DNA from: Pseudomonadota bacterium
Lineage (GTDB): Bacteria > Pseudomonadota > Gammaproteobacteria > Burkholderiales > Burkholderiaceae_B
Length of the DNA stretch: 11,285 bases
Assembly: GCA_023422555.1 (NCBI GenBank)
Contig: JAFAGQ010000360.1
Span: 1 to 11,285, forward strand
Direction: 5' to 3'
In this document: piece by piece, positions 1-7,530 of the stretch
Layout of the letters: the number at the start of each line of letters is the position of its first letter
Numbering within the stretch: the first letter of the stretch is position 1
Notes under the pieces: model-generated
What the model saw: the letters and a program-made list of their open reading frames with translations, nothing else
The model's database searches: none
What the model was told of the DNA's origin: nothing
Position numbers and translations under genes: made by a program

Positions 1-224
1 TCCAGTGCGAATGGGGATAGCGCTATTTCCTCGTCTTTGCCTTCAGGGTGTTTGTCCAGAAACTCGAGCAGTGCAATGCGCATGCGCGGCTCCCAGAATT
101 TTCGAATATGTTCATAGACACTGCGCAACCCTTCTTCTCTGTCGGGAAGGGCTTCAAAAAAATCGGCTATCTGGTTGGCCATTTTGATGAGCATTGCGGT
201 GGTGTCGACCTGATGTGAAGTCAT
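1..224 (-). CDS. fdsD: NAD-dependent formate dehydrogenase delta subunit (partial, 3' end outside window)
   Basis: This is the small delta subunit of the soluble formate dehydrogenase, known from fds operons and needed for assembly or stability of the active complex; it carries no cofactor. Translating the minus strand from the ATG at 224-222 gives 74 codons with no stop before the window edge. Recognisable family segments are MANQIADFFEALP (about residues 15-27), the hydrophilic helix around VYEHIRKFWEPRMR, and LLEFLDKHPEG. The visible end (EIALSPFAL) is close to where family members finish, so probably only a few residues are missing. The start is supported by an AAGG Shine-Dalgarno (complement of 234-237) 9 nt upstream. 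It lies 20 nt downstream of fdhD, as the last gene seen in the operon. No Cys residues are visible, consistent with a non-catalytic role. Identification rests on motif recall plus position. Confidence 0.88.
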   Translation of the reverse strand, partial: MTSHQVDTTAMLIKMANQIADFFEALPDREEGLRSVYEHIRKFWEPRMRIALLEFLDKHPEGKDEEIALSPFAL

Positions 225-244
225 GGTGTGTTGCCTTGTGTCTG

Positions 245-1183
245 TCATTGAAAACGTTCAGGATGTGCGTAGATGGTGGCCTGCTGCGCACGGGTAAAAC
301 CCATCAGCGTAATGCCGGTTTCTGTCGCCAGTCCAATGGCAGCAGAGGTGGGTGCTGATACGGCGGCCAGAATCGGGCAGCCGGCCATGGCCGCCTTCTG
401 TACCATTTCAAAGCTGGCTCGGCTGGTCACCAGCAAAGCGCCGCGGCCTGTTGGCTGATTCTCGCGCAGCAGGGCGCCTATTGTTTTGTCCAGTGCATTA
501 TGGCGACCCACATCTTCGCGAATGAAGGCAGGCTCGACTGTGTCGGGAGCGAGCCAGGCAGCAGCATGGGTCGCGCCGGTGATTTGGTGCAATTGCTGTT
601 GATGACGCAAGGCACTCATACCTGCCAGCAATTGCGACAGCGAGACACCGGGCGGCAGGGACTGCAGATCTGAGCGGGTCAGGGATGATTCATTGCTGCT
701 GCCAGAATTGCTGGGCGGTGCAACTGCTGGCAGACGCCTGACGGCATCCAGTGTTTCCACGCCACATAATCCGCAGGCAGTGCGACCGGCCATCTGGCGC
801 CGCCGTTCCTTGAGAAACTGCATGCATGCCGGGCTGATCTGCACATGCAGAATCAGTCCGAGTTGCGTGGCTTCCACCCCAATATCACGAATGTCATTGG
901 GTGAGCGTACGATGCCTTCAGTCAGACAAAAGCCCCAGGCGAAGTCCTGCAAATCTGCAGGTGTCGCGAGCATGACGGCATGGTTGATGCCATTGAATTC
1001 GATGGCCACCGGCGTTTCCACGGCAATGTCATCGCGTTCTGACGAAATGCGAACCTCGCCATCACTTACCCGCGTGACAGAAAGCGAAACGCTGGTCGGG
1101 TGGCCCGTAGGCATGTCGTCTGTATCCTCAATAGGGATATCCTGGCTTGCAGTCGGTGATGTCCGAGAGACGACCTTGTTCAT
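245..1183 (-). CDS. fdhD: Formate dehydrogenase accessory sulfurtransferase FdhD (FdsC)
   Basis: FdhD carries sulfur from a cysteine desulfurase to the bis-MGD molybdenum cofactor before the cofactor is placed in formate dehydrogenase; without it the enzyme is inactive. The 312-residue product has the CxxC sulfur-transfer motif CGLC at 137-140 inside RTACGLCGVETL. Other family blocks are FAWGFCLTEGIV (81-92), GATHAAAW (203-210), REDVGRHNALDK (222-233) and SRASFEMVQKAAMAGCPI (254-271). It is longer than E. coli FdhD (277 residues), owing to a polar N-terminal extension of about 35 residues and a Ser/Asn-rich stretch at 156-172 just after the CxxC. An AGGA Shine-Dalgarno (complement of 1192-1195) lies 8 nt before the ATG. 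It starts 35 nt after fdsA and ends 20 nt before fdsD. In fds operons this gene is also called fdsC. Confidence 0.97.
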   Translation of the reverse strand: MNKVVSRTSPTASQDIPIEDTDDMPTGHPTSVSLSVTRVSDGEVRISSERDDIAVETPVAIEFNGINHAVMLATPADLQDFAWGFCLTEGIVRSPNDIRDIGVEATQLGLILHVQISPACMQFLKERRRQMAGRTACGLCGVETLDAVRRLPAVAPPSNSGSSNESSLTRSDLQSLPPGVSLSQLLAGMSALRHQQQLHQITGATHAAAWLAPDTVEPAFIREDVGRHNALDKTIGALLRENQPTGRGALLVTSRASFEMVQKAAMAGCPILAAVSAPTSAAIGLATETGITLMGFTRAQQATIYAHPERFQ

Positions 1184-1218
1184 CGAAAATATCCTGCTCT
1201 GTAAATGTCGCCGCTATA

Positions 1219-4092
1219 TTAGCTGGTCACTGAAGTCTCGTCCATGGGAACCCGATTATCCAACAGACCGCTCTGTTGCTTGTGGAAAGCATTCCAATGA
1301 TTCTGCCAGCTGGAAGGTTGCGTGACGCGTGTTACCTGGACCGCGGTGACCTTGTATTCGGGGCAGTTGGTCGCCCAGTCGGAGTTGTCCGTGGTGACCA
1401 CATTGGCACCGGATTCGGGGAAGTGGAATGTGGTGTAAACAACGCCAGGCTGCACGCGGGTAGTGATGTTGGCCCGCAGGACGGTTTCTCCTGCGCGACT
1501 CTGGATGCCCACCCAGTCTCCCTGACTGATGCCACGGTCTTCGGCATCCACCGGATGAATTTCCAGCACGTCTTCCGAGTGCCAGGCCACGTTGGGTGTG
1601 CGGCGCGTCTGGGCACCCACGTTGTATTGAGACAGAATACGGCCGGTCGTAAAGAGCAGCGGAAATTTCCGGGTGCTTCTTTCGTCCGTGGGAATGTATT
1701 TGGTAATCATGAACTTGCCCTTGCCACGCACGAACTCGTCAATGTGCATGATCGGTGTGCCATCAGGGGCCTCGTCGTTGCAAGGCCACTGAATACTGCC
1801 CATTTCCGACAGGCGTTCGTAGGATACGCCCGCGAAGGTGGGTGTCAGTGCGGCAATTTCATCCATGATTTCAGAGGGATGGGTGTAGTTCATGGGATAG
1901 CCCAGCGCATTGGACAGGGCGCAGGTGATTTCCCAGTCGGCCATACCGCCTGCAGGTTCCATCACTTTGCGCACGCGTGATATACGTCTTTCCGCGTTCG
2001 TGAACGTGCCGTCCTTTTCCAGGAAAGTAGAGCCTGGCAAAAACACGTGCGCATATTTGGCGGTTTCGTTAAGGAAGATGTCCTGAACGACAACGCATTC
2101 CATCGCAGATAACGACGCGGCGACATGCTGGGTATTCGGATCGGACTGAACAATATCTTCGCCCTGGCAGTAGAGGCCCTTGAACGTGCCTTCCTGCGCG
2201 GCGTCAAACATATTGGGAATGCGCAGACCGGGTTCGGGTTGCAGCGTTACGTTCCAGGCTTTTTCAAATTCGTGGCGGGTGACGTCATCAGAAATATGAC
2301 GATAGCCCGGCAGTTCATGCGGGAACGAACCCATGTCGCAGGAACCCTGTACGTTGTTCTGTCCGCGCAGCGGATTGACACCCACGCCTTCGCGGCCGAT
2401 ATTGCCTGTGGCCATGGCCAGATTGGCAATTGCCATCACTGTAGTGGAACCCTGGCTGTGTTCGGTCACACCCAGGCCATAATAGATGGAGCCATTGCCG
2501 CCGGTAGCAAACAGTCTTGCTGCCCCGCGAATCTCTTCGGCGGGTACACCGGTTTCTTCCTGCATCGCTTCGGGCGAATTCTGTGGCTGGCTGACAAATT
2601 CCAGCCATTCATTGAAGGCTTTGTCCTCACAGCGCTCGCGCACAAAATCCATATTGACCAGACCTTCTGTCGCAATTACATGTGCCATGGCGCAAAGCAG
2701 GGCAACGTTGGTGCCGGGTTTGACCTGCAGATGAAAGTCGGCGCGGATATGTGGAGAGCTGACCAGTTCGGTTTGACGCGGATCGATCACAATCAGGCGT
2801 GCACCCTGGCGCAGGCGTTTTTTCAGGCGCGAAGCGAAGACGGGGTGGGCCGCACTGGGATTGGCGCCCATCACAATGACCACGTCGGTAAACATGACCG
2901 AATCAAAGGTCTGCGTGCCGGCCGATTCACCCAGCGTCGTTTTCAGACCGTAGCCCGTTGGGGAGTGGCAGACGCGCGCGCAGGTGTCCACGTTGTTGGT
3001 ATTGAACGCTGCTCGCACCAGTTTCTGCACCAGCCAGGTTTCTTCGTTAGTGCAACGTGAGGAGGTAATGCCGCCCACCGAATCCCGGCCGTAGGTAGCC
3101 TGCAGCCGCTTGAATTCGCTGGATGCATATGCAATGGCCTCGTCCCAGGATACTTCTTTCCACGGATCAGAAATGTTCTTGCGAATCATGGGGGTGGTAA
3201 TGCGTTCCTTGTGGGTGGTATAGCCCCATGCAAAGCGGCCCTTGACGCAGGAGTGACCACGATTGGCCTGGCCATCTTTCCATGGCGTCATGCGAACCAC
3301 GGTTTCGCCTTTCATTTCAACCTTAAAGCCGCAACCCACGCCACAATAGGCGCAGGTCGTGACCACGGCGTGATCGGCCTGGCCCAGTTCAATCACACTC
3401 TTGTCTTCCAGCGTCGCTGTCGGACAGGCCTGAACGCAGGCGCCGCAGGAAACGCATTCACTGTCCAGAAACGGCTGATCCTGACCTGGAGAGACGCGCG
3501 AGGCAAAGCCCTTGCCGGAGATCGTCAGGGCAAAGGTGCCCTGCGTTTCTTCACAGGCGCGCACGCAACGATTGCAGACAATGCATTTGCTGGGATCATA
3601 AGTGAAATACGGATTAGATTCGTCCTTCTGGTCCTTCAAATGGTTGGCGCCTTCATAGCCGTAGCGTACATTGCGCAATCCAACCACACCTGCCATATCC
3701 TGAAGTTCACAATCGCCATTGGAAGGGCAGGTCAGGCAATCGAGCGGATGGTCAGAGATATACAATTCCATCACGCCACGGCGCAACTGATGCAGCTTGG
3801 GCGTTTCGGTGTGTATCACCATGCCTTCTTCTACCGGTGTGGTGCAGGAAGCGGGATAGCCTCGGCGACCCTCGATTTCCACCAGGCACAGACGACATGA
3901 GCCAAAGGCTTCGATACTGTCGGTCGCACACAGTTTGGGAATGTTCACGCCATTGAGCGCAGCGGCGCGCATGACGGATGTGCCCTCGGGCACCGAGATC
4001 TCGTAACCATCAATCGTGGCGGTGACGAGTTTTTCGGATGTGATGGCGGGCGTACCCAAATCAATATCACGTTTGACGACGGTTTCTAACAT
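1219..4092 (-). CDS. fdsA: NAD-dependent formate dehydrogenase, molybdenum catalytic alpha subunit
   Basis: The catalytic subunit oxidises formate to CO2 at a bis-MGD molybdenum centre in the cytoplasm. The 957-residue protein reads in NuoG/FdhF order. The N-terminal [2Fe-2S] domain uses C55, C66, C69 and C83. A His/Cys [4Fe-4S] site follows (H115, C119, C122, C128). Next come two ferredoxin-type clusters (C170/173/176/180 and C213/216/219/223), then the Mo-proximal cluster (C247, C250, C254, C282). In CARVCHSP the catalytic Cys is C375 with H376 beside it, replacing the selenocysteine of E. coli FdhF. A C-terminal dinucleotide-binding domain starts at about 808. All ligands are present, so the gene looks intact. 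Length matches Fds alpha subunits of about 960 residues. No signal or twin-arginine peptide is visible. An AAGGAG Shine-Dalgarno (complement of 4099-4104) sits 6 nt before the ATG, in a 43-nt gap after fdsB. Confidence 0.98.
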   Translation of the reverse strand: MLETVVKRDIDLGTPAITSEKLVTATIDGYEISVPEGTSVMRAAALNGVNIPKLCATDSIEAFGSCRLCLVEIEGRRGYPASCTTPVEEGMVIHTETPKLHQLRRGVMELYISDHPLDCLTCPSNGDCELQDMAGVVGLRNVRYGYEGANHLKDQKDESNPYFTYDPSKCIVCNRCVRACEETQGTFALTISGKGFASRVSPGQDQPFLDSECVSCGACVQACPTATLEDKSVIELGQADHAVVTTCAYCGVGCGFKVEMKGETVVRMTPWKDGQANRGHSCVKGRFAWGYTTHKERITTPMIRKNISDPWKEVSWDEAIAYASSEFKRLQATYGRDSVGGITSSRCTNEETWLVQKLVRAAFNTNNVDTCARVCHSPTGYGLKTTLGESAGTQTFDSVMFTDVVIVMGANPSAAHPVFASRLKKRLRQGARLIVIDPRQTELVSSPHIRADFHLQVKPGTNVALLCAMAHVIATEGLVNMDFVRERCEDKAFNEWLEFVSQPQNSPEAMQEETGVPAEEIRGAARLFATGGNGSIYYGLGVTEHSQGSTTVMAIANLAMATGNIGREGVGVNPLRGQNNVQGSCDMGSFPHELPGYRHISDDVTRHEFEKAWNVTLQPEPGLRIPNMFDAAQEGTFKGLYCQGEDIVQSDPNTQHVAASLSAMECVVVQDIFLNETAKYAHVFLPGSTFLEKDGTFTNAERRISRVRKVMEPAGGMADWEITCALSNALGYPMNYTHPSEIMDEIAALTPTFAGVSYERLSEMGSIQWPCNDEAPDGTPIMHIDEFVRGKGKFMITKYIPTDERSTRKFPLLFTTGRILSQYNVGAQTRRTPNVAWHSEDVLEIHPVDAEDRGISQGDWVGIQSRAGETVLRANITTRVQPGVVYTTFHFPESGANVVTTDNSDWATNCPEYKVTAVQVTRVTQPSSWQNHWNAFHKQQSGLLDNRVPMDETSVTS

Positions 4093-4135
4093 GAGTGGCT
4101 CCTTGCCTTTGCGGGCAGCGGATGTAGCTTAATAA

Positions 4136-5695
4136 TTATGACGAATGTGTTTCGGCGGCGACTTCGATGCCAAAGTCTTCAGGGAAATGCTGCAATGCTG
4201 ACAGAACAGGATACGGTGTCATCCCGCCCAGCGCGCAAAGCGAGCCACCCAGCATGGTGTCACAGAGGTCGCGCAACAGTTCTACATTCTCTTCGCGATG
4301 GTCATTGGCGCTGATGCGATCGATGACTTCGGTTCCACGCGTGGAACCAATACGACAGGGCGTGCATTTGCCACAGGACTCGACAGCACAGAACTCCATG
4401 GCATAACGGGCCATATCATTCATGCGTGTGGTGTCGTCAAAGGCAACAATGCCGCCGTGCCCGATCATGGCCGACACTTTCATATAGGCTTCATAATCCA
4501 TCGGCACGTCCCACTGGGATTCAGGCAGATAGGCTCCCAACGGGCCGCCTACCTGAACGGCTTTGATGGGACGGCCACTGGCACTGCCACCGCCGAAATC
4601 GAACAGCAGTTCGCGCAGCGTCAGACCAAAGGCTTTTTCGACAAGCCCACCCTGACGAATATTGCCGGCAAGCTGGAAGGGCAGTGTTCCTTTGGAGCGA
4701 CCCATGCCGTAATTGGCATAGGCCTGCGCACCGGCGGCCAGAATAAAGGGCACACTGGCCAGAGAAATCACATTATTGATAACCGTGGGTTTGCCAAAAA
4801 GCCCTTTGATGGCTGGCAGCGGCGGCTTGGCTCGCACCAGTCCGCGTTTGCCTTCCAGCGAATCCAGAAGTGAGGTTTCTTCACCGCAGATATAAGCGCC
4901 TGCGCCTTTGCGTACTTGCAGTTCGAACGTTTTTCCACTGCCCTGGATGTCTGCGCCCAGCCAGCCCGCTTCCGTGGCGGCATCAATGGCGCGGTTCAGT
5001 GCGGTGATGGCATGCGGATACTCGGAGCGAACATAGAGGTAGCCTTTGGTGGCGCCGGTGGCCAGCCCTGCGATGGTCATGCCTTCGATCAGGCATAGCG
5101 GATCGCCTTCCATGAGCATACGATCGGAGAACGTACCCGAGTCGCCTTCATCGGCATTGCAGACAATATACTTCTGGTCTGCCGGCGTACCCAGGACAGT
5201 TTTCCATTTGATGCCAGTAGGAAAGGCCGCGCCGCCTCTGCCGCGCAGACCCGAGTCAGTGACTGCCTGAACAATGTCTGCCGGATCCATTTGCAGTGCA
5301 TTGCGCAATCCTGCAAATCCGCCATGGGCCATATAGTCCTGCACAGAAAGCGGATCGGTAATGCCAACCCGGGCAAAGGTCAGACGCTCCTGGTTTTTCA
5401 GATAAGGGATGTCGTCAGTCAGACCATGACCCAGCGGATGTTCGCCACCACGCAGAAAATCGGCTTCAAAAAGCGAGGGCACATCTTTGGCTTTGACCGG
5501 ACCGTAGGCAACGCGACCGTTTTCAGTTTCGACCTCGACCAGCGGTTCCAGCCACAGCAGGCCTCGCGAGCCATTACGAACCAGTTCAATATCCAGCTGG
5601 CGGTTTGCAGCTTCCTTTTTGACTGCGGCAACAACGCGTTCTGCGCCTGCTGCAATGGCAGCAGCATCGGCGGGAATGTAAATACGGATTGTCAT
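4136..5695 (-). CDS. fdsB: NAD-dependent formate dehydrogenase beta subunit (FMN/NADH-binding, NuoF-like)
   Basis: This subunit takes electrons from the Fe-S chain and passes them through FMN to NAD+. The 519-residue product has an N-terminal region of about 110 residues, probably the thioredoxin-like domain typical of Fds/Hox-type subunits, followed by a NuoF-like core. Core motifs are the glycine-rich GLRGRGGAAFPTGIKW (149-164) and CNADEGDSGTFSDR (179-192) for FMN and NADH binding, then GAYICGEETSLLDSLEG (266-282). The [4Fe-4S] ligands are C441, C444, C447 (ESCGKCTPC) and C487 (SLCALGG). No Cys occurs before residue 179, so the N-terminal domain cannot hold a cysteine-ligated cluster. Its ATG overlaps the fdsG stop as ATGA (5692-5695), with a GGAGG (complement of 5706-5710) inside the end of fdsG, indicating translational coupling. 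Confidence 0.97.
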   Translation of the reverse strand: MTIRIYIPADAAAIAAGAERVVAAVKKEAANRQLDIELVRNGSRGLLWLEPLVEVETENGRVAYGPVKAKDVPSLFEADFLRGGEHPLGHGLTDDIPYLKNQERLTFARVGITDPLSVQDYMAHGGFAGLRNALQMDPADIVQAVTDSGLRGRGGAAFPTGIKWKTVLGTPADQKYIVCNADEGDSGTFSDRMLMEGDPLCLIEGMTIAGLATGATKGYLYVRSEYPHAITALNRAIDAATEAGWLGADIQGSGKTFELQVRKGAGAYICGEETSLLDSLEGKRGLVRAKPPLPAIKGLFGKPTVINNVISLASVPFILAAGAQAYANYGMGRSKGTLPFQLAGNIRQGGLVEKAFGLTLRELLFDFGGGSASGRPIKAVQVGGPLGAYLPESQWDVPMDYEAYMKVSAMIGHGGIVAFDDTTRMNDMARYAMEFCAVESCGKCTPCRIGSTRGTEVIDRISANDHREENVELLRDLCDTMLGGSLCALGGMTPYPVLSALQHFPEDFGIEVAAETHSS

Positions 5696-6243
5696 GATGT
5701 CACGGCCTCCGTATGTTCCTGAAGCAATTCGTCAAATTCCTGCGGCGTAACATGCGCACAGGGTTCTCCGTTGATCATGATATTGGGAGACTGAGCGCAA
5801 AGCCCCAGGCAGTAGACCGCGTCGACGCTATAGCGCCCGTCAGCGCTGGTGCTGTTCATTTCACAGCCTGTGGCGTTGCGGATATGGGCTTCGAGCGTTG
5901 TCGAACCCATGGCCTGACAGGATTCTGCCCGACAGACTTCAATATGAATGTCGCCTTTGGGCGCCATATGAAAATGTGGGTAGAAAGTGATGACGCCGTG
6001 CACTTCAGCGCGTGAGCGATTCAGCGCCTGCGCGATCTGATCCACGCACTCGGGAGGAATAAAGCCGAGCTGGTCCTGAATGTCATGCAGGATGGGAAGC
6101 AATCCGCCTGGCTCTTTGCCAAAGCGGACCAGGCTGGCTGACACCGCGCGCGAATGGGGCGTTTCAGGTGTCAGCGGAATCATTTTTCTGATTTTCTTGT
6201 CAACCGTCTGTATGAAGGGTGAAGAAATGCCCGTTTTGGACAT
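5692..6243 (-). CDS. fdsG: NAD-dependent formate dehydrogenase gamma subunit ([2Fe-2S], NuoE-like)
   Basis: The gamma subunit carries a [2Fe-2S] cluster in a thioredoxin-like fold and pairs with FdsB, as NuoE pairs with NuoF. The 183-residue product has helical LLPILHDIQDQLGFIPPE (48-65) and the typical EVHGVITFYPHF region (80-91). The four cluster ligands are C104 and C109 (CRAESC) plus C145 and C149 (CLGLC). Length fits FdsG proteins of roughly 150-180 residues. The chosen ATG has GGAG (complement of 6250-6253) 6 nt upstream; an internal Met21 lacks comparable support and would lose little conserved sequence. It is the first gene of the minus-strand operon, directly next to the divergent control region, and its stop overlaps the fdsB start by 4 nt. 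Confidence 0.97.
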   Translation of the reverse strand: MSKTGISSPFIQTVDKKIRKMIPLTPETPHSRAVSASLVRFGKEPGGLLPILHDIQDQLGFIPPECVDQIAQALNRSRAEVHGVITFYPHFHMAPKGDIHIEVCRAESCQAMGSTTLEAHIRNATGCEMNSTSADGRYSVDAVYCLGLCAQSPNIMINGEPCAHVTPQEFDELLQEHTEAVTS

Positions 6244-6290
6244 GGCGGTCTCCGATTGTAATAATAAGATTTAATGCTATATGCAATTTT

Positions 6291-6308
6291 CAGCATATTA
6301 AAATGCTG
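6291..6308. promoter_or_regulatory. 18-bp dyad CAGCAT-N6-ATGCTG, possible operator or leader hairpin
   Basis: Two perfect 6-bp arms, 6291-6296 and 6303-6308, flank a 6-bp AT-only spacer. The size and spacing suit a dimeric HTH regulator. It falls in the predicted fds leader, downstream of the candidate promoter, so binding there could block transcription, or the RNA could form a small hairpin. A competing shorter pairing (ATATGC at 6279-6284 with GCATAT at 6293-6298) overlaps its left arm. Confidence 0.4.
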
Positions 6309-6320
6309 CAGTACGGCAAA

Positions 6321-6347
6321 TTTGAGAACCCGTCATTCCCATATAAT
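6321..6347 (+). promoter_or_regulatory. Candidate promoter(s) for the fdsR-moaA-mobA operon
   Basis: On the plus strand a perfect TATAAT lies at 6342-6347, with TTTGAG at 6321-6326 and a short 15-nt spacer. A second perfect TATAAT lies at 6383-6388 but has no good -35 partner (ACCCTA at the 17-nt position); if activator-dependent, it would give a leader of about 60 nt. The second box overlaps the -35 of the opposing fds promoter candidate, so the two operons could compete or be switched together. I cannot tell which box is used. Confidence 0.35.
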
Positions 6348-6365
6348 CAGCGTACGGATACCCTA

Positions 6366-6393
6366 ATAGTAGCGAATTCAGATATAATTTCAA
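6366..6393 (-). promoter_or_regulatory. Candidate sigma70-type promoter for the fds operon
   Basis: Read on the minus strand there is TTGAAA (complement of 6388-6393), a 16-nt spacer, and TACTAT (complement of 6366-6371). This is the best match to a -35/-10 pair that I found in the region. It would start transcription near 6358-6360 and give a leader of about 115 nt before fdsG. The -35 element lies inside the dyad at 6375-6401, as expected where a regulator acts at the promoter. Visual match only; other AT-rich hexamers exist nearby. Confidence 0.45.
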
Positions 6394-6401
6394 TATGAAT
6401 T
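6375..6401. promoter_or_regulatory. 27-bp imperfect palindrome, candidate binding site of the divergent regulator
   Basis: AATTCA (6375-6380) and TGAATT (6396-6401) are perfect inverted arms around a 15-bp centre that is itself partly symmetric. The dyad covers the -35 of the predicted fds promoter and a TATAAT (6383-6388) on the regulator strand. LysR-type and ModE-like proteins bind dyads of this kind in divergent control regions. The link to the neighbouring regulator is inferred from position. Confidence 0.4.
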
Positions 6402-6405
6402 AAAA

Positions 6406-6427
6406 AACACATATACAGAACACATAT
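6406..6427 (+). repeat. Direct repeat of AACACATAT
   Basis: The 9-mer AACACATAT occurs at 6406-6414 and exactly again at 6419-6427, a 13-nt period, with a weaker AACA at 6432-6435 continuing the spacing. It sits between the palindrome and the regulator's ribosome binding site, so it would be in the regulator mRNA leader or upstream of the fds promoter. It may be a binding site or simply low-complexity AT sequence. Confidence 0.4.
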
Positions 6428-6440
6428 TAAGAACAAGTCA

Positions 6441-6447
6441 AAGGAGG
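6441..6447 (+). promoter_or_regulatory. Consensus Shine-Dalgarno of the regulator gene
   Basis: AAGGAGG lies 6 nt before the ATG at 6454. It is a full-strength ribosome binding site, which is unusual for a regulator, and fixes the start of this gene. Confidence 0.85.
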
Positions 6448-6453
6448 CGTCAC

Positions 6454-7530
6454 ATGTACCCCTTTTCCATCCGGATCAATCCGGAGTGGACAATAGAAAC
6501 CCCGGACGGCAAAACGCTATCGCTGTCCATGTTGCTGGGTTTGCTGGCCGAAATTGATGTGAGTGGCAATATTGTTGCTGCCAGTGAAAGCCGCGGCCAC
6601 TCCTATCGTCACGCCTGGGGCGTGTTGCGCCAGTTTGAAGACGTTTTTGGTGTGCCGCTGCTCATCACTAAGCGGCGTAAGGGCACGGAACTATCCGAAT
6701 TCGCCAAGCGCCTGGTATGGGCCAACCGTCGCATTCAGGCGAGGTTGTCTCCAACGCTGGAAAGCCTGGCTTCGGAGTCGCAGGAAGAGCTGGAAAAACT
6801 CATACCGGAACACACGCCCAATATTCGCCTGCATGCCAGTCACGGTTTTGCGGTAGAAGGGCTGACGCAGCGCATGAACACGCCCTCAACCATTCTGGAA
6901 CTGCGCTACCGTACGGCAATCGAGGCCCTTGCCGCTCTGGAGCAGAGCGAGTGTGAACTGGCGGGCTTCCAGGTGCCTGTCGGCAAGTTTGAAAGTGCGA
7001 TCCTGGAAAGGTATGCACCCTGGCTGAACCGGGACACCCATATGCTGGTTCATCTGGCTGTGCGCAACACCGGCATGTTCGTCAAGCCCGGCAATCCTCG
7101 CAACATTCAGACAATTCGGGATCTGGCACGCAAGGACGTGCGCTTCGTCAACCGGCAACCGGGTTCGAGCACTCGATATCTGGTAGGGCTGATGCTGGAA
7201 GAAGAAAATATTTCAACGTCGGCAGTCAGTGGTTTTGAAGACAGTGAGTTCACGCATATGGCCATTGCAGCACATATTGCAAGTGGCATGGCCGACGTTG
7301 GCATTGGTGTGCAGACTGCTGCACACCGGTTTGGCCTCGATTTCATTCCACTGGTACGGGAGCGTTATTTTTTTGCATTGCACAGAAACAGTCTGCAGCA
7401 GATCAATGTGGAAAAATTCATTCATTTCATGCGCAGTAGTGATTATCTGGAATTTCTGGGTCAGTTGGTGGGGTATGATGCAAGTGAGACTGGCACGATC
7501 CAGACGGTAGACGAAGCCTTTCATGACTAA
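6454..7530 (+). CDS. fdsR: FdsR-like transcriptional regulator (ModE/LysR-type winged HTH plus PBP-like domain)
   Basis: This is a DNA-binding regulator facing the fds operon and probably its controller. The 358-residue protein has an N-terminal ModE/LysR-type winged helix-turn-helix at about 25-90, with an AEIDVSGNIVAASESRGHSY segment (32-51) matching the ModE pattern of a helix, a turn and a recognition helix. A linker at 95-120 is followed by a periplasmic-binding-protein-like domain (about 123-335). Its hallmarks are VNRQPGSSTRYLVGLML (232-248) and THMAIAAHIASGMADVGIGV (267-286). That domain in related proteins is linked to molybdenum metabolism; the ligand here is unknown and could be formate, molybdate or a cofactor form. 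No membrane segment is seen. The stop overlaps the moaA start by 8 nt. The name fdsR follows the position known in Cupriavidus and is less certain than the family. Confidence 0.85.
   Translation: MYPFSIRINPEWTIETPDGKTLSLSMLLGLLAEIDVSGNIVAASESRGHSYRHAWGVLRQFEDVFGVPLLITKRRKGTELSEFAKRLVWANRRIQARLSPTLESLASESQEELEKLIPEHTPNIRLHASHGFAVEGLTQRMNTPSTILELRYRTAIEALAALEQSECELAGFQVPVGKFESAILERYAPWLNRDTHMLVHLAVRNTGMFVKPGNPRNIQTIRDLARKDVRFVNRQPGSSTRYLVGLMLEEENISTSAVSGFEDSEFTHMAIAAHIASGMADVGIGVQTAAHRFGLDFIPLVRERYFFALHRNSLQQINVEKFIHFMRSSDYLEFLGQLVGYDASETGTIQTVDEAFHD

Noticed and set aside
2125..3060. Long plus-strand open frame opposite fdsA (311 codons)
   Set aside because: It is antisense to a fully motif-supported catalytic subunit, its translation resembles no family I know, and other long open frames lie opposite the neighbouring genes. 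It is a by-product of codon bias on the other strand.
6244..6365. Molybdenum cofactor riboswitch or sigma54 promoter upstream of fdsG
   Set aside because: I could not find the conserved helices of the known riboswitch, which normally precedes moaA-type operons, nor a GG-N10-GC pair of a -24/-12 promoter.
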